The notes under the pieces: model-generated
What the model was told of the DNA's origin: nothing
The model's database searches: none
What the model saw: the letters and a program-made list of their open reading frames with translations, nothing else
Made by a program: the position numbers and the translations under genes
Assembly (NCBI GenBank): GCA_041690635.1
Contig: JAWLGZ010000004.1
Coordinates: forward strand, 372,001 to 436,000
Direction of reading: 5' to 3'
Source: JAWLGZ01 sp041690635
GTDB taxonomy: Bacteria > Pseudomonadota > Gammaproteobacteria > Thiohalomonadales > Thiohalomonadaceae
DNA length: 64,000 nucleotides
Part shown: piece by piece, positions 16,926 through 25,130 of the stretch
Layout of the letters: each line of letters starts with the position of its first letter
Numbering within the stretch: the stretch's first letter is position 1

Positions 16926-17915
16926 ATGATGAGACGAACGCCCCGAACGGAGAAGTTTGCAGCAGCTATCCAAGCAATGGGCCCTTTAGTAGTTGGGCCA
17001 GCCAATCCTCGCGATGGATGGCCTGGTCAGCTTTTAATCCGCACCTCCAGCGGTCCAGTAAATGTTGCCTTACACGTCTCAAGCATTTCATCGCACGCCA
17101 GAGCCCCGCACGAAAGACGGTTCCAAAACCCCGGTGACACGCGTCCGGTGTCGGATTTTGGTGGCACAGCGTTGCCAGTCTTGCTGGGGACTCGTGATCC
17201 AGAAACACCAAACGTGTTTGTGGCTATTGATGGCCACAGCCGCCTCGGGCGAAGGACACGATTTTCCATACTATTCCACAAGATGATCTTGCGCGAAGCT
17301 GCTGCAAATGGCTGGGCGATGTATGAGTCGAATACTGGGGAAAAGATCTACGCCTTTGTCCCGGCACTCTTTCCAACATTCCTAGAGCAGATCCGTGCGG
17401 GAGAAATGTTACCCCTCGAACAAATCCGAGAAGCGGCAGTTGCATCAGGCATATTCGACACTCCCGCGGATCCTGCTGCAACCGCACTTGCCGCCAATAG
17501 GGCGACGAAAGCGGTCAATATTCTCGTTCGAAAAGCTGGAACCGGTCGCAAGATACGAGCCGCATATAATAACCAGTGTGCAATGTGTGGTATTGGCGCT
17601 AATTTGCTTGCAGGAGCACATATCTACCCGGTGGAAGCCCCAAACTCAAACGATGAGGTCTGGAATGGCTTAAGTCTTTGTCACAATCACCACGGTGCCT
17701 TCGACCTACATCTAATCTGGGTTGATCCGTTGACGAAGGCAATACATTTACACCCTTCACTCCACAACGAGGCCTTGCAGAATGCAGCGATGAGGCACTT
17801 CATTGACTCCACACAGCCTACACTAATCATGCCCGCGGTTGAAGCGAATCGACCGCGAAGAGAAATGTTCGAACAACGGTACGCACATTATGAGGGTAAG
17901 TACAACTGGGCTTAG
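16926..17915 (+). CDS. HNH endonuclease, probable type II restriction enzyme
   Basis: 329 residues. The C-terminal third carries an HNH_2-type nuclease: NNQCAMCG, AGAHIYPVEAPNSND, WNGLSLCHNHHGAFD. The N-terminal two-thirds have no clear match and probably recognise DNA. Base composition is clearly lower in GC than the flanking housekeeping genes. With the upstream XRE gene and the methyltransferase at 18398-20269 it forms a likely restriction-modification set; the recognition site cannot be read from sequence. Confidence 0.82.
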   Translation: MMRRTPRTEKFAAAIQAMGPLVVGPANPRDGWPGQLLIRTSSGPVNVALHVSSISSHARAPHERRFQNPGDTRPVSDFGGTALPVLLGTRDPETPNVFVAIDGHSRLGRRTRFSILFHKMILREAAANGWAMYESNTGEKIYAFVPALFPTFLEQIRAGEMLPLEQIREAAVASGIFDTPADPAATALAANRATKAVNILVRKAGTGRKIRAAYNNQCAMCGIGANLLAGAHIYPVEAPNSNDEVWNGLSLCHNHHGAFDLHLIWVDPLTKAIHLHPSLHNEALQNAAMRHFIDSTQPTLIMPAVEANRPRREMFEQRYAHYEGKYNWA

Positions 17916-17991
17916 GTCGTTCATGAGCGATGAAGCTATGGTTTGGTGATTCGCCTCCCGTTTCTTCTGTCAAAATACACGTGTGGAACCC

Positions 17992-18328
17992 ATGGCGTTT
18001 CCAGACGTACCAGAAAACGTTCGCACGCGTATGCGTCAAACAAAGAGGGCAAATACGAGACCGGAACTCAGAGTGAGTAAGGTCGCCCATGCCACGGAGT
18101 TCCGGTTTCGAATCCATCAAAGATGGCTGAATGCCAGCTAAGCGCAAACAAAAAACAACGGAAAAAATATTGGCTTCCGAAACTGGCCAGGAACAAGGAA
18201 AGGGACCGAGAAGCCATTCAGCTTGGAGACGAGCGGATGGACGGTTTTGACAATTTGGGGAATGTGAAATCTACAACCATCTGGAATTGGCACGAAACCT
18301 TCGAAAGCTTCTGCAGGAGTCCGCTTAA
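17992..18328 (+). pseudogene. vsr-type mismatch endonuclease, deleted and frameshifted
   Basis: The start encodes ENVRTRMRQTKRANTRPELR and EFRFRIH, as in Vsr very-short-patch repair endonucleases, then hits a stop. Downstream, frame 3 encodes YWLPKLARNKERDREAI, and after two more frame changes TVLTIWECEIYNHLE then LARNLRKLLQESA and a stop, all Vsr C-terminal sequence. The middle, which holds the catalytic aspartate and zinc ligands, is missing. The gene faces the cytosine methyltransferase, whose deamination products Vsr would normally repair. Confidence 0.78.
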
Positions 18329-18397
18329 TCAAAAGCGGAACTCCGACAGGCCCTAGTTCCTCCTTACAACATGATTCACACAACAAGATCCCGACTG

Positions 18398-20269
18398 CTA
18401 TGCATAAGTCGCGTCCTTCTTACGACCCAGTGATACCCGGCTTTCTACCAGCGCTCTAGGTGAAAGCAAAGGGAATGGATAAGTACAAAGAACGCGATAT
18501 TTTCCAATGATCGGATGTGTTTCGCCGGTTCTAAAGTCAAACCGCAGTGCCCGCAGCTCACTCACAACGGAACTGAACTCACATCGTGTGGTTTCGAGAT
18601 TTGCGATCACTTCCCCTTCTTTGTGGAAATCCCCACAATTTGCCGTCTGTGAGAAGTACTCCAAAAATCTTTCGAGTGGCCCTTCCGTAGGGAACTTATA
18701 TGTCGTCGATATATTGACCACATCCCCTCTATTAGCGTAGTGACCATAAATATCGATAAGGGTGAAGAACTTTGAGCGCCCCACAAGAACCTCCTCGATT
18801 TCTTGCCATGCGTGGAAAATGTCTTCGTGATTCCTCAACGTGCCGGCAAAGTGGAGCGAATCATATCCAGGCAAGTACTTCCTAAGCCCAGACATCTCTA
18901 CTGACATGCGTATGCCGCCAGCTATTTCGTCTGCAAAATCATAATCAACTCGCAACCGTCCGCCGAAATCAGTGACTTGCACTGTCGCATGCTGCTTGTT
19001 GGCTTTCGTTGATCGCACAAGCTTTTTGCGTTCAAACAATCCAGAGTAAGAAACTTTGTAACTAGTCGTTTTCGGTTTAATTGACGTCTTGATCTCCGCT
19101 ACGGGAGCATTCCCATATTTTCTGGCAATTTCCCTTGCGGCAATCGCTTTGAACCGCTCTGAGCGATCCCGCTGCCGCTGCCTAAACGTCGATGAAAATC
19201 CTTCTGGCCGCAATTTGAAGGTCTGCCGTTTTCTTGGTTCGAGCAGTTGCTCACGAACTGATGTGGCAATCACAAACGCTAAGCGCGGGGGAACAGAATT
19301 ACCTATCTGCTCTAGCACCTTTCCAGATGAACCGACAAGTTCATAATCGTCAGGGAAGGACTGTAACCTTCTGAGTTCCGCGACTGTGAAGTGCCTATTC
19401 TTCCAGTGGAAGGGCCCAGTGAACTTACCAGGCTGTGCTTTTATCGTTCGACAAGGTTCGTCCCGATTAACCTTGTATAGCAGGTCATGAAACTTTGAAC
19501 GCCAAGCGAAAACGGGTTCGGGGTGTCCCATTTCGGCGGTAAAGAACGCGTAATTCAGCCCTTCGGGAACTTCGGGCAACAAATGGCCATATAGTCCTCC
19601 GAGGTCATTGTGAAACGGTTCATTATTTGCCTGCAAATCAAGGATTGCCTCTTTAACAGACACAAGCGGGTGGGGGCCGTTGGAGTCGGGACCGTGCGTC
19701 GGCATTGGGAACACAAAATCGCCTTTTCGGAAACCCACCATAATTAACCGCTCGCGGTGCTGGGGCACCCCGTAATCGGCAGCATCCACTACTTCCGCGC
19801 GAAGCGTGTAGCCGTGAGAACGAAACGCGCTAATAATTTCTTGCCAAGGCCCTCCGCCGTTCGCACCTGGTAAGCCGTAGACGTTCTCAAAAACGAAAAC
19901 TTCTGGCTTAAGCGCATCCAGTATTCTGCAGTAGGCGTTGTATAACTGCCCGCGGTCGTCCTCGGTACCTATAACGCCACCTGACCGCCTTCCTGCAGCA
20001 GAAAATGTCTGACACGGAGGCCCGCCAATGATGCATCTAATCCCCGAAGACCTGAAAGGTTTTGGATCGAACTCTCGGATGTCGATGTTGAATAGTTGAG
20101 TTTGCTTCGAAAAATGCGCGCCGCTCGCGATGTTTTTCTCGAGCGTTTGGCAGTACGTCTTTTCAATTTCAACGCACGCTAGAATTTCAAACCCTGCTTG
20201 CTCAAAGCCTAAATCTAAGCCGCCGGCCCCAGAGAACAGGCTTAGGGTGGGTATCTTTTTGCGTTGCAT
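18398..20269 (-). CDS. DNA (cytosine-5)-methyltransferase with long C-terminal extension
   Basis: 623 residues. Motif I LFSGAGGLDLGFEQAG, motif IV GGPPCQTFSAAGRR with the catalytic Cys, motif VI FENVYG, motif VIII QHRERL and motif X IGNSVPP are all present, so the enzyme should be active. After about residue 340 comes a 280-residue extension that I do not recognise; it is longer than in Dcm-like enzymes and might help recognition or carry another function. GC content is low like its neighbours. It is convergent with the vsr remnant and probably protects the host against the HNH enzyme. Confidence 0.92.
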   Translation of the reverse strand: MQRKKIPTLSLFSGAGGLDLGFEQAGFEILACVEIEKTYCQTLEKNIASGAHFSKQTQLFNIDIREFDPKPFRSSGIRCIIGGPPCQTFSAAGRRSGGVIGTEDDRGQLYNAYCRILDALKPEVFVFENVYGLPGANGGGPWQEIISAFRSHGYTLRAEVVDAADYGVPQHRERLIMVGFRKGDFVFPMPTHGPDSNGPHPLVSVKEAILDLQANNEPFHNDLGGLYGHLLPEVPEGLNYAFFTAEMGHPEPVFAWRSKFHDLLYKVNRDEPCRTIKAQPGKFTGPFHWKNRHFTVAELRRLQSFPDDYELVGSSGKVLEQIGNSVPPRLAFVIATSVREQLLEPRKRQTFKLRPEGFSSTFRQRQRDRSERFKAIAAREIARKYGNAPVAEIKTSIKPKTTSYKVSYSGLFERKKLVRSTKANKQHATVQVTDFGGRLRVDYDFADEIAGGIRMSVEMSGLRKYLPGYDSLHFAGTLRNHEDIFHAWQEIEEVLVGRSKFFTLIDIYGHYANRGDVVNISTTYKFPTEGPLERFLEYFSQTANCGDFHKEGEVIANLETTRCEFSSVVSELRALRFDFRTGETHPIIGKYRVLCTYPFPLLSPRALVESRVSLGRKKDATYA

Positions 20270-20422
20270 TTCAGTCTACCGTTAATTAAGCCATTTTCAT
20301 CATCAAATCGCAGACAGCATTTTGTGCCTGCGAAAAGAAATTTTCACACCAGGGAGAGGCACCTCGTCATAGCGCCCCTAATCTGAATGCTGTGTTTTTA
20401 TACACCATTTCGGCATAAGCAA

Positions 20423-20722
20423 TCAATTCCGATACTTTTCCATCAAATGAAAACTCAAATACCGGTAGATATTCTCCCCTTAGCATTAACCGCCCGCGCC
20501 TTCTCCATATACTTCTCCACCGTCGGTGGCCTCCCCAACCTTGCCGCCAACTCCGCCGAAGATAAATACACACTTGCCCCCTTCCCCAACCGATTCGGGA
20601 AGTTGCGCGTTGACGTGGAAATCACGGTGGTCCCATCCCCCATCCGCGCTTGGTCCCCCATGCATAGCGAGTACCCCGGCATCTCCATGCGCGCGCCGGC
20701 CTTGCCGAAGATGCTGTAGCGC
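20423..20722 (-). pseudogene. aconitase B C-terminal remnant with frameshift
   Basis: Reverse-strand frame encodes YSIFGKAGARMEMPGYSLCM then GDQARM and STSTRNFPNRLGKGASVYLS, matching the last 100 residues of AcnB. After EKARAVNAKG the frame shifts; the other frame gives ENIYRYLSFHLMEKYRN and a stop, the expected AcnB ending. The GCSLCMG iron-sulfur cysteine is changed to Tyr (GYSLCMG). No upstream part exists. The intact acnB starts 3.5 kb away. Confidence 0.75.
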
Positions 20723-20975
20723 GCCCACGGCGACGGAGTCAGGTCTATCTATGTAACATCCCGCCGAAGTTCATACACCTTTGGCGTACCCGGCCAGAAC
20801 GGGCAGCGCGAACACCTCTTTAGGGAACGGTTCGGGGGTTGCCATGCCGTGCCTGCGTGTTGCGGCGAGTATACGAATGCTCCCTGTGGGGCGGCTACCT
20901 GTTTTGAAGAATGCGGGAACGATAAGGGGCCAGGCTCAAATTTTTCCTTCTTATCTCTTGGTGAATCGTGCCCTG

Positions 20976-21260
20976 CTACCCCACCCAATAGTCCGGCTTG
21001 CGGTGCTGATGCGCAACCGCGATCACCAGGATGTGGTCCTCTTCAACCGATTAGAGAACCTTGTACGGGAAGCGCTGCAGCAGGCAGCGCCTCACTTCCC
21101 CGCGTTCGAAACTCCAGGCATGCGGATGCCGGACTATTCGTTCCACGGCCCCTTTAAGCTCTTCCGTGAACCGCGATCCAAGCCCGCTAAACTCCAATTC
21201 GTACATCGCCTGCGCATCGCGCGTTTCCCTGGCGGCGAGTTTCGTGAATATCACCTTCAC
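20976..21260 (-). pseudogene. ParE-type toxin interrupted by a nonsense codon
   Basis: From GTG 21260 the frame encodes VKVIFTKLAARETRDAQAMY, SRFTEELKGAVERIVRHPHA and CLLQRFPYKVL, then TAA at 21051-21053. In the same frame SVEEDHILVIAVAHQHRKPD then YWVG follows to a stop at 20976. Relatives have Tyr where the TAA stands (KVLYSVEED), so one base change explains the loss. The antitoxin gene upstream is intact. Confidence 0.8.
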
Positions 21261-21262
21261 GT

Positions 21263-21466
21263 TCAGTCCCGAAAAACCTCTTCCATTGGGACCCCGGAGA
21301 GACGACCAGCCCGATATGCATAGAGACGCTTTTCCGCCTCTTCCGCCCATATCGCGTCGACTGAAGCATCCGGCTGATCGAGGCTGCGCAGAAGGCCGTC
21401 CACCATCGTGAAGCGGTCCTGAGGCTTTAGCTTCAGCGCTTCCTTTAGGAGTTCCTCAACGCTCAT
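21263..21466 (-). CDS. putative addiction-module antitoxin (CHP02574 family)
   Basis: 67 residues, MSVEELLKEALKLKPQDRFT, WAEEAEKRLYAYRAGRLSGV then PMEEVFRD, the standard form of this short ParE-partner family. The stop is two bases before the broken toxin's GTG. It may persist as an orphan antitoxin. AGGAGGAGCC precedes the ATG. Confidence 0.87.
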   Translation of the reverse strand: MSVEELLKEALKLKPQDRFTMVDGLLRSLDQPDASVDAIWAEEAEKRLYAYRAGRLSGVPMEEVFRD

Positions 21467-21610
21467 TGGCTCCTCCTCATCTGGGCTTGATCAGCGACCG
21501 CACTACTTGCAGTGCGGCCGCAGATCCAAGCAATCACTACCAGTTTCCTAAAGTGTGTGCCTGCATTGACCTCAAGTGTATCAGCGAGTTACGGCAGTCC
21601 ACAGCCGTGG

Positions 21611-24196
21611 CTAAACCACCGCGATCGGAACCACCTTCGCCGCCACCTTCTGGTACTCCTCGATTTCATGGAAGTTGAGGTAGCGGTACACATCCCCCGC
21701 CATGGTGTTGAGCATCCCCACCTTCTCCCGGTATTCGTCCGGGGTCGGGATCTTGCCGAGGATGGCTGCCACGGCCGCCAGTTCGGCGGAGCCGAGGTAG
21801 ACGTTGGCGCCCTTGCCCAGGCGGTTGGGGAAGTTGCGGGTTGAGGTGGAGAAGACGGTGGCGTTGTCGGCCACTCGCGCCTGGTTGCCCATGCACAGCG
21901 AGCAGCCGGGCATTTCGGTGCGGGCGCCGGCCTTGCCGTAGATGCTGTAGTACCCCTCCTCCACCAGCTGGTGTTCGTCCATTTTGGTGGGCGGGGCGAT
22001 CCAGAGGCGAGTCGGGACGCTGGCGCCGGAGGCCTCCAGCACTTTGCCTGCGGCGCGGTAGTGGCCGATGTTGGTCATGCAGGAGCCGATGAAGACTTCG
22101 TCGATGTTGGTGCCGGCCACTTCGCTGAGCAGCTTCACGTCATCCGGGTCGTTGGGGCAGGCGACGATCGGCTCCTTGATTGTGTTGAGGTCGATGTCGA
22201 TGACGGCGGCGTAGTCGGCGTTGTTGTCCGCCTCCATCAGCTCCGGTTTTTCCAGCCACTTCTCCATCGCCTCGATGCGGCGGCTCAGGGTGCGCTTGTC
22301 TTCGTAGCCGTTGGCGATCATCCACTTGAGCAGGGTCACGTTGCTCTTGAGGTATTCGATGATCGGCTCTTTGTCGAGCTTCACGGTGCAGGCGGCGGCG
22401 GAGCGCTCGGCGGAGGCGTCGGAGAGTTCGAACGCCTGCTCCACCTTGAGCTGTTCCAGCCCTTCGATTTCGAGGATGCGGCCGGAGAAGATGTTCTTCT
22501 TGTTGGCCTTCTCCACGGTCAGCAGCCCCTGCTGGATGGCGGCATGGGGGATGGCGTTGACCAGGTCACGCAGGGTGACGCCCGGCTGCATCTCGCCCTT
22601 GAAGCGGACCAGCACCGATTCCGGCATGTCGAGCGGCATGACGCCGAGCGCGGCGGCGAAGGCGACCAGGCCGGAGCCGGCCGGGAAGCTGATGCCGATG
22701 GGGAAACGGGTGTGGGAGTCGCCGCCGGTGCCGACGGTGTCGGGCAGCAGCATGCGGTTCAGCCAGGAGTGGATGACGCCGTCGCCGGGGCGCAGGGAGA
22801 CACCGCCGCGGGTGGTGATGAAGCCCGGCAGTTCATGCTGGAGCTTCACGTCCACCGGCTTCGGGTAGGCGGCGGTGTGGCAGAAGGACTGCATCACCAG
22901 GTCGGCGTTGAAGCCGAGGCAGGCCAGCTCCTTCAGTTCGTCGCGGGTCATGGCGCCGGTGGTGTCCTGGGAGCCGACGGTGGTCATGCGCGGCTCGCAG
23001 TAGGTGCCGGGGCGGATGCCGTCGACGCCGCAGGCGTGGCCGACCATCTTCTGCGCCAGGGTGAAACCCACCCTCACCCCCGACCCCTCTCCCTGAGGGA
23101 GAGGGGAGGATGCGGGGCGCTGGAAGACTTCGGAGGGCTTCAGGCCCAGGTCGGCGCGGGTCTTGTCGGTCAGCGAGCGGCCGATGATGAGCGGGATGCG
23201 GCCGCCGGCACGCACCTCGTCGGCGATGGTCGAGGGCTTGAGTTCAAACTCGGCGACCACCTCGCCCGCTTCGTTTTCGATCTTCCCTTCGTAGGGCTTG
23301 ATGGTGATGACGTCGCCCGTGTTCAGCCGGGAGACGTCGCACTCGATGGGCAGCGCGCCCGCGTCCTCGGCGGTGTTGAAGAAGATAGGGGCGATCTTGC
23401 CGCCCAGGACCACGCCGCCCGCCCGCTTGTTGGGGACGTAGGGGATGTCGTCGCCCATGTGCCAGAGCACGGAGTTGATGGCGGACTTGCGCGAGGAGCC
23501 GGTGCCTACCACATCACCGACGAAGGCGAGCGGCAGCCCCTTTTCGATCTTCAGCTTTTTGATGGTGTCGATGCCGTCCGGCATCTTCGCCACCAGCATC
23601 GCCATGGCGTGCAGCGGGATGTCGGGGCGGCTCCACGCCTCGGAGGCGGGCGACAGGTCGTCGGTGTTGGTCTCGCCCGGCACCTTGAACACGGTGACCT
23701 TGATGGTCTCCGGCATCGGCGCCCGGTCGGTGAACCAGGTGGCCTCGGCCCAGGCGTCGACCACGCGTTTGGCGTGCGGGTTGGATTTGGCCTTCTCGGC
23801 CACCTCGTTATAGGCATCGAAAACGAGCAGGGTCTTGGCGAGGGCGTCGGCGGCGATGGGCGCCAGCTTGGCGTCGTCCAGCAGATCCACCAGCGGCTGG
23901 ATGGAGTAGCCGCCCTTCATTGTGCCAAGCAGTTCGGTGGCGCGGGCCGGGTCGATGAGCGGCGACTTCGCGCTGCCCTTCGCCAGGTCGGCGAGGAAGG
24001 CGGCCTTGACGTAGGCGGCCTCGTCCACGCCGGGCGGAATGCGGTGGGTCAGCAGATCGAGCAGCGTCTCCTCTTCACCGGTGGGCGGGCTCTTGAGGAG
24101 TTCGACCAGGGCGGCGGTCTGGGTGGCGTCGAGGGGCAGCGGCGGCAGGTCCTGGGCGCTGCGCTCGGCAACGTGCTTGCGATACTCTTGCAGCAT
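21611..24196 (-). CDS. acnB: bifunctional aconitate hydratase 2 / 2-methylisocitrate dehydratase
   Basis: 861 residues, as in E. coli AcnB (865). Interconverts citrate and isocitrate in the TCA cycle and can act in the methylcitrate cycle. HEAT-like N-terminus, swivel domain with GDVVGTGSSRKSAINSVLWH, then the catalytic core from FTLAQKMVGHACGVDG. Cluster ligands appear in FIGSCMTNIGHYRAAGK and EMPGCSLCMGNQAR. Residues 361-376 (ASSPLPQGEGSGVRV) are encoded by a palindromic repeat that sits in frame in the linker between swivel and core. The protein should remain active because the insertion is at a loop between domains. Confidence 0.95.
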   Translation of the reverse strand: MLQEYRKHVAERSAQDLPPLPLDATQTAALVELLKSPPTGEEETLLDLLTHRIPPGVDEAAYVKAAFLADLAKGSAKSPLIDPARATELLGTMKGGYSIQPLVDLLDDAKLAPIAADALAKTLLVFDAYNEVAEKAKSNPHAKRVVDAWAEATWFTDRAPMPETIKVTVFKVPGETNTDDLSPASEAWSRPDIPLHAMAMLVAKMPDGIDTIKKLKIEKGLPLAFVGDVVGTGSSRKSAINSVLWHMGDDIPYVPNKRAGGVVLGGKIAPIFFNTAEDAGALPIECDVSRLNTGDVITIKPYEGKIENEAGEVVAEFELKPSTIADEVRAGGRIPLIIGRSLTDKTRADLGLKPSEVFQRPASSPLPQGEGSGVRVGFTLAQKMVGHACGVDGIRPGTYCEPRMTTVGSQDTTGAMTRDELKELACLGFNADLVMQSFCHTAAYPKPVDVKLQHELPGFITTRGGVSLRPGDGVIHSWLNRMLLPDTVGTGGDSHTRFPIGISFPAGSGLVAFAAALGVMPLDMPESVLVRFKGEMQPGVTLRDLVNAIPHAAIQQGLLTVEKANKKNIFSGRILEIEGLEQLKVEQAFELSDASAERSAAACTVKLDKEPIIEYLKSNVTLLKWMIANGYEDKRTLSRRIEAMEKWLEKPELMEADNNADYAAVIDIDLNTIKEPIVACPNDPDDVKLLSEVAGTNIDEVFIGSCMTNIGHYRAAGKVLEASGASVPTRLWIAPPTKMDEHQLVEEGYYSIYGKAGARTEMPGCSLCMGNQARVADNATVFSTSTRNFPNRLGKGANVYLGSAELAAVAAILGKIPTPDEYREKVGMLNTMAGDVYRYLNFHEIEEYQKVAAKVVPIAVV
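23070..23109. repeat. palindromic repeat inserted in frame in acnB
   Basis: CCCTCACCCCCGACCCCTCT, then CCCTGAGGGAGAGGGGAGGA: arms CCCCTCTCCCT and AGGGAGAGGGG with a short loop form a hairpin. Such elements are normally intergenic; translation of this one gives the PLPQGEGSGVR linker. Confidence 0.85.
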
Positions 24197-24361
24197 TTCA
24201 ATACCTTGGGAGATTAAGTTAAGAAAATGGATTCATAAGTTTCGAGCGAAATTGGCTAAGGATACCCGATTGGGCCGATCCCGACATAAGGCGCCGCTGG
24301 TATTGGTTCGCTTGCGGCTCGCAATGACAGTCCCTCCGTGATGCGGGTCAGCGCAGTCGCT

Positions 24362-24442
24362 GTAGGATGCGGTGACGAAGGAACCGCATCAATCGCGGGC
24401 CACCTCGAACGGTGCGGTTCGCGGCGCTCACCGGCACCCTAC
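24362..24442. repeat. palindromic intergenic repeat
   Basis: Imperfect inverted arms: GTAGGATGCGGTGACGAAGG then AACCGCATC on the left, and GGTGCGGTTCGCGGCGCTCA then CCGGCACCCTAC on the right. It lies upstream of acnB in a gap of about 450 bases with no other recognisable feature. Confidence 0.7.
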
Positions 24443-24643
24443 CGATGGACCTTGATTCAGTGGGTTACGCCTAACTTCTTAAAGAGCAATCTCCCACCTA
24501 CGGGCAAAAGGTTACTTATCGTTCGGCACGATTCCAAAATTGTGCGCCAGGTCCTGAAACGGCGTGACCGCCATAACAGCTATTCCCTGTGGGATTTTTC
24601 ACACTAACCCTCAAGAAAAAGTGATTTCCAAGGGGAGAGCGCC

Positions 24644-24898
24644 ATGGACACCATATTCGCCATCTTCTTCACCATGGGTGTCATCAGTGCCAACGGCGGC
24701 GCCGACGAACCCGTGACCGTTTCCGCGCCGGTTGCCGCTGCCGAACAGGCCGCACCGGCCCGCGAGAGCTTCGAAGCCCGCAAGCAACGCATTGATCTCA
24801 CCAACGCCTGGCTGCGTGACATGCGCCGGGCGGGGCTGACCGAGCAGCGGTATCAGGGGCTGACCACCTACGCCTCGAATCAGGGCCCGAGATCCTGA
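24644..24898 (+). CDS. small hypothetical protein with hydrophobic N-terminus
   Basis: 84 residues. The first 17 residues (MDTIFAIFFTMGVISAN) are hydrophobic and could be a membrane anchor or weak signal; the rest is polar, ending QRYQGLTTYASNQGPRS. GGGGAGAG is placed six bases before the ATG, which supports translation. No family is recognised. Confidence 0.6.
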   Translation: MDTIFAIFFTMGVISANGGADEPVTVSAPVAAAEQAAPARESFEARKQRIDLTNAWLRDMRRAGLTEQRYQGLTTYASNQGPRS

Positions 24899-24972
24899 TT
24901 CCGGCGAAGCTGTAAGACCAACCCGCAGGGACGCCGGTTGGCATATCCGATGCAGGAGGTAATCCACATCGT

Positions 24973-25066
24973 GTGGGAGCCCGGCCCTCCGGGCGAACAG
25001 TGGAGGCACAGCGTAAATGGTATGAAGCGGCTTCGCCGCTGTTCGCCCGCAGGGGCGGGCTCCCAC
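24973..25066. repeat. palindromic repeat related to the MITE at 33735-33913
   Basis: Arms GTGGGAGCCCGGCCCTCCGG / GCGAAC and GTTCGCCCGCAGGGGCGGGC / TCCCAC enclose a second hairpin GAAGCGGCTTCGCCGC. It shares the GCCCGGCCCTCCGGGCGAA core with the elements at 33735-33913 and 49194-49325 but lacks their outer ends. It ends 65 bases before purB and must affect or precede its leader. Confidence 0.75.
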
Positions 25067-25130
25067 AGAACCGAACTGCCCCACCCTTGGTGTATGATCG
25101 CCCGCTCCCCGAAAGAGCCTCGGAGCCGGC

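Noticed and set aside
21971..24217. 748-codon open frame on the + strand opposite acnB
   Set aside because: Antisense shadow of the GC-rich acnB gene; the sequence is Gly/Val/Asp-rich with no family likeness.
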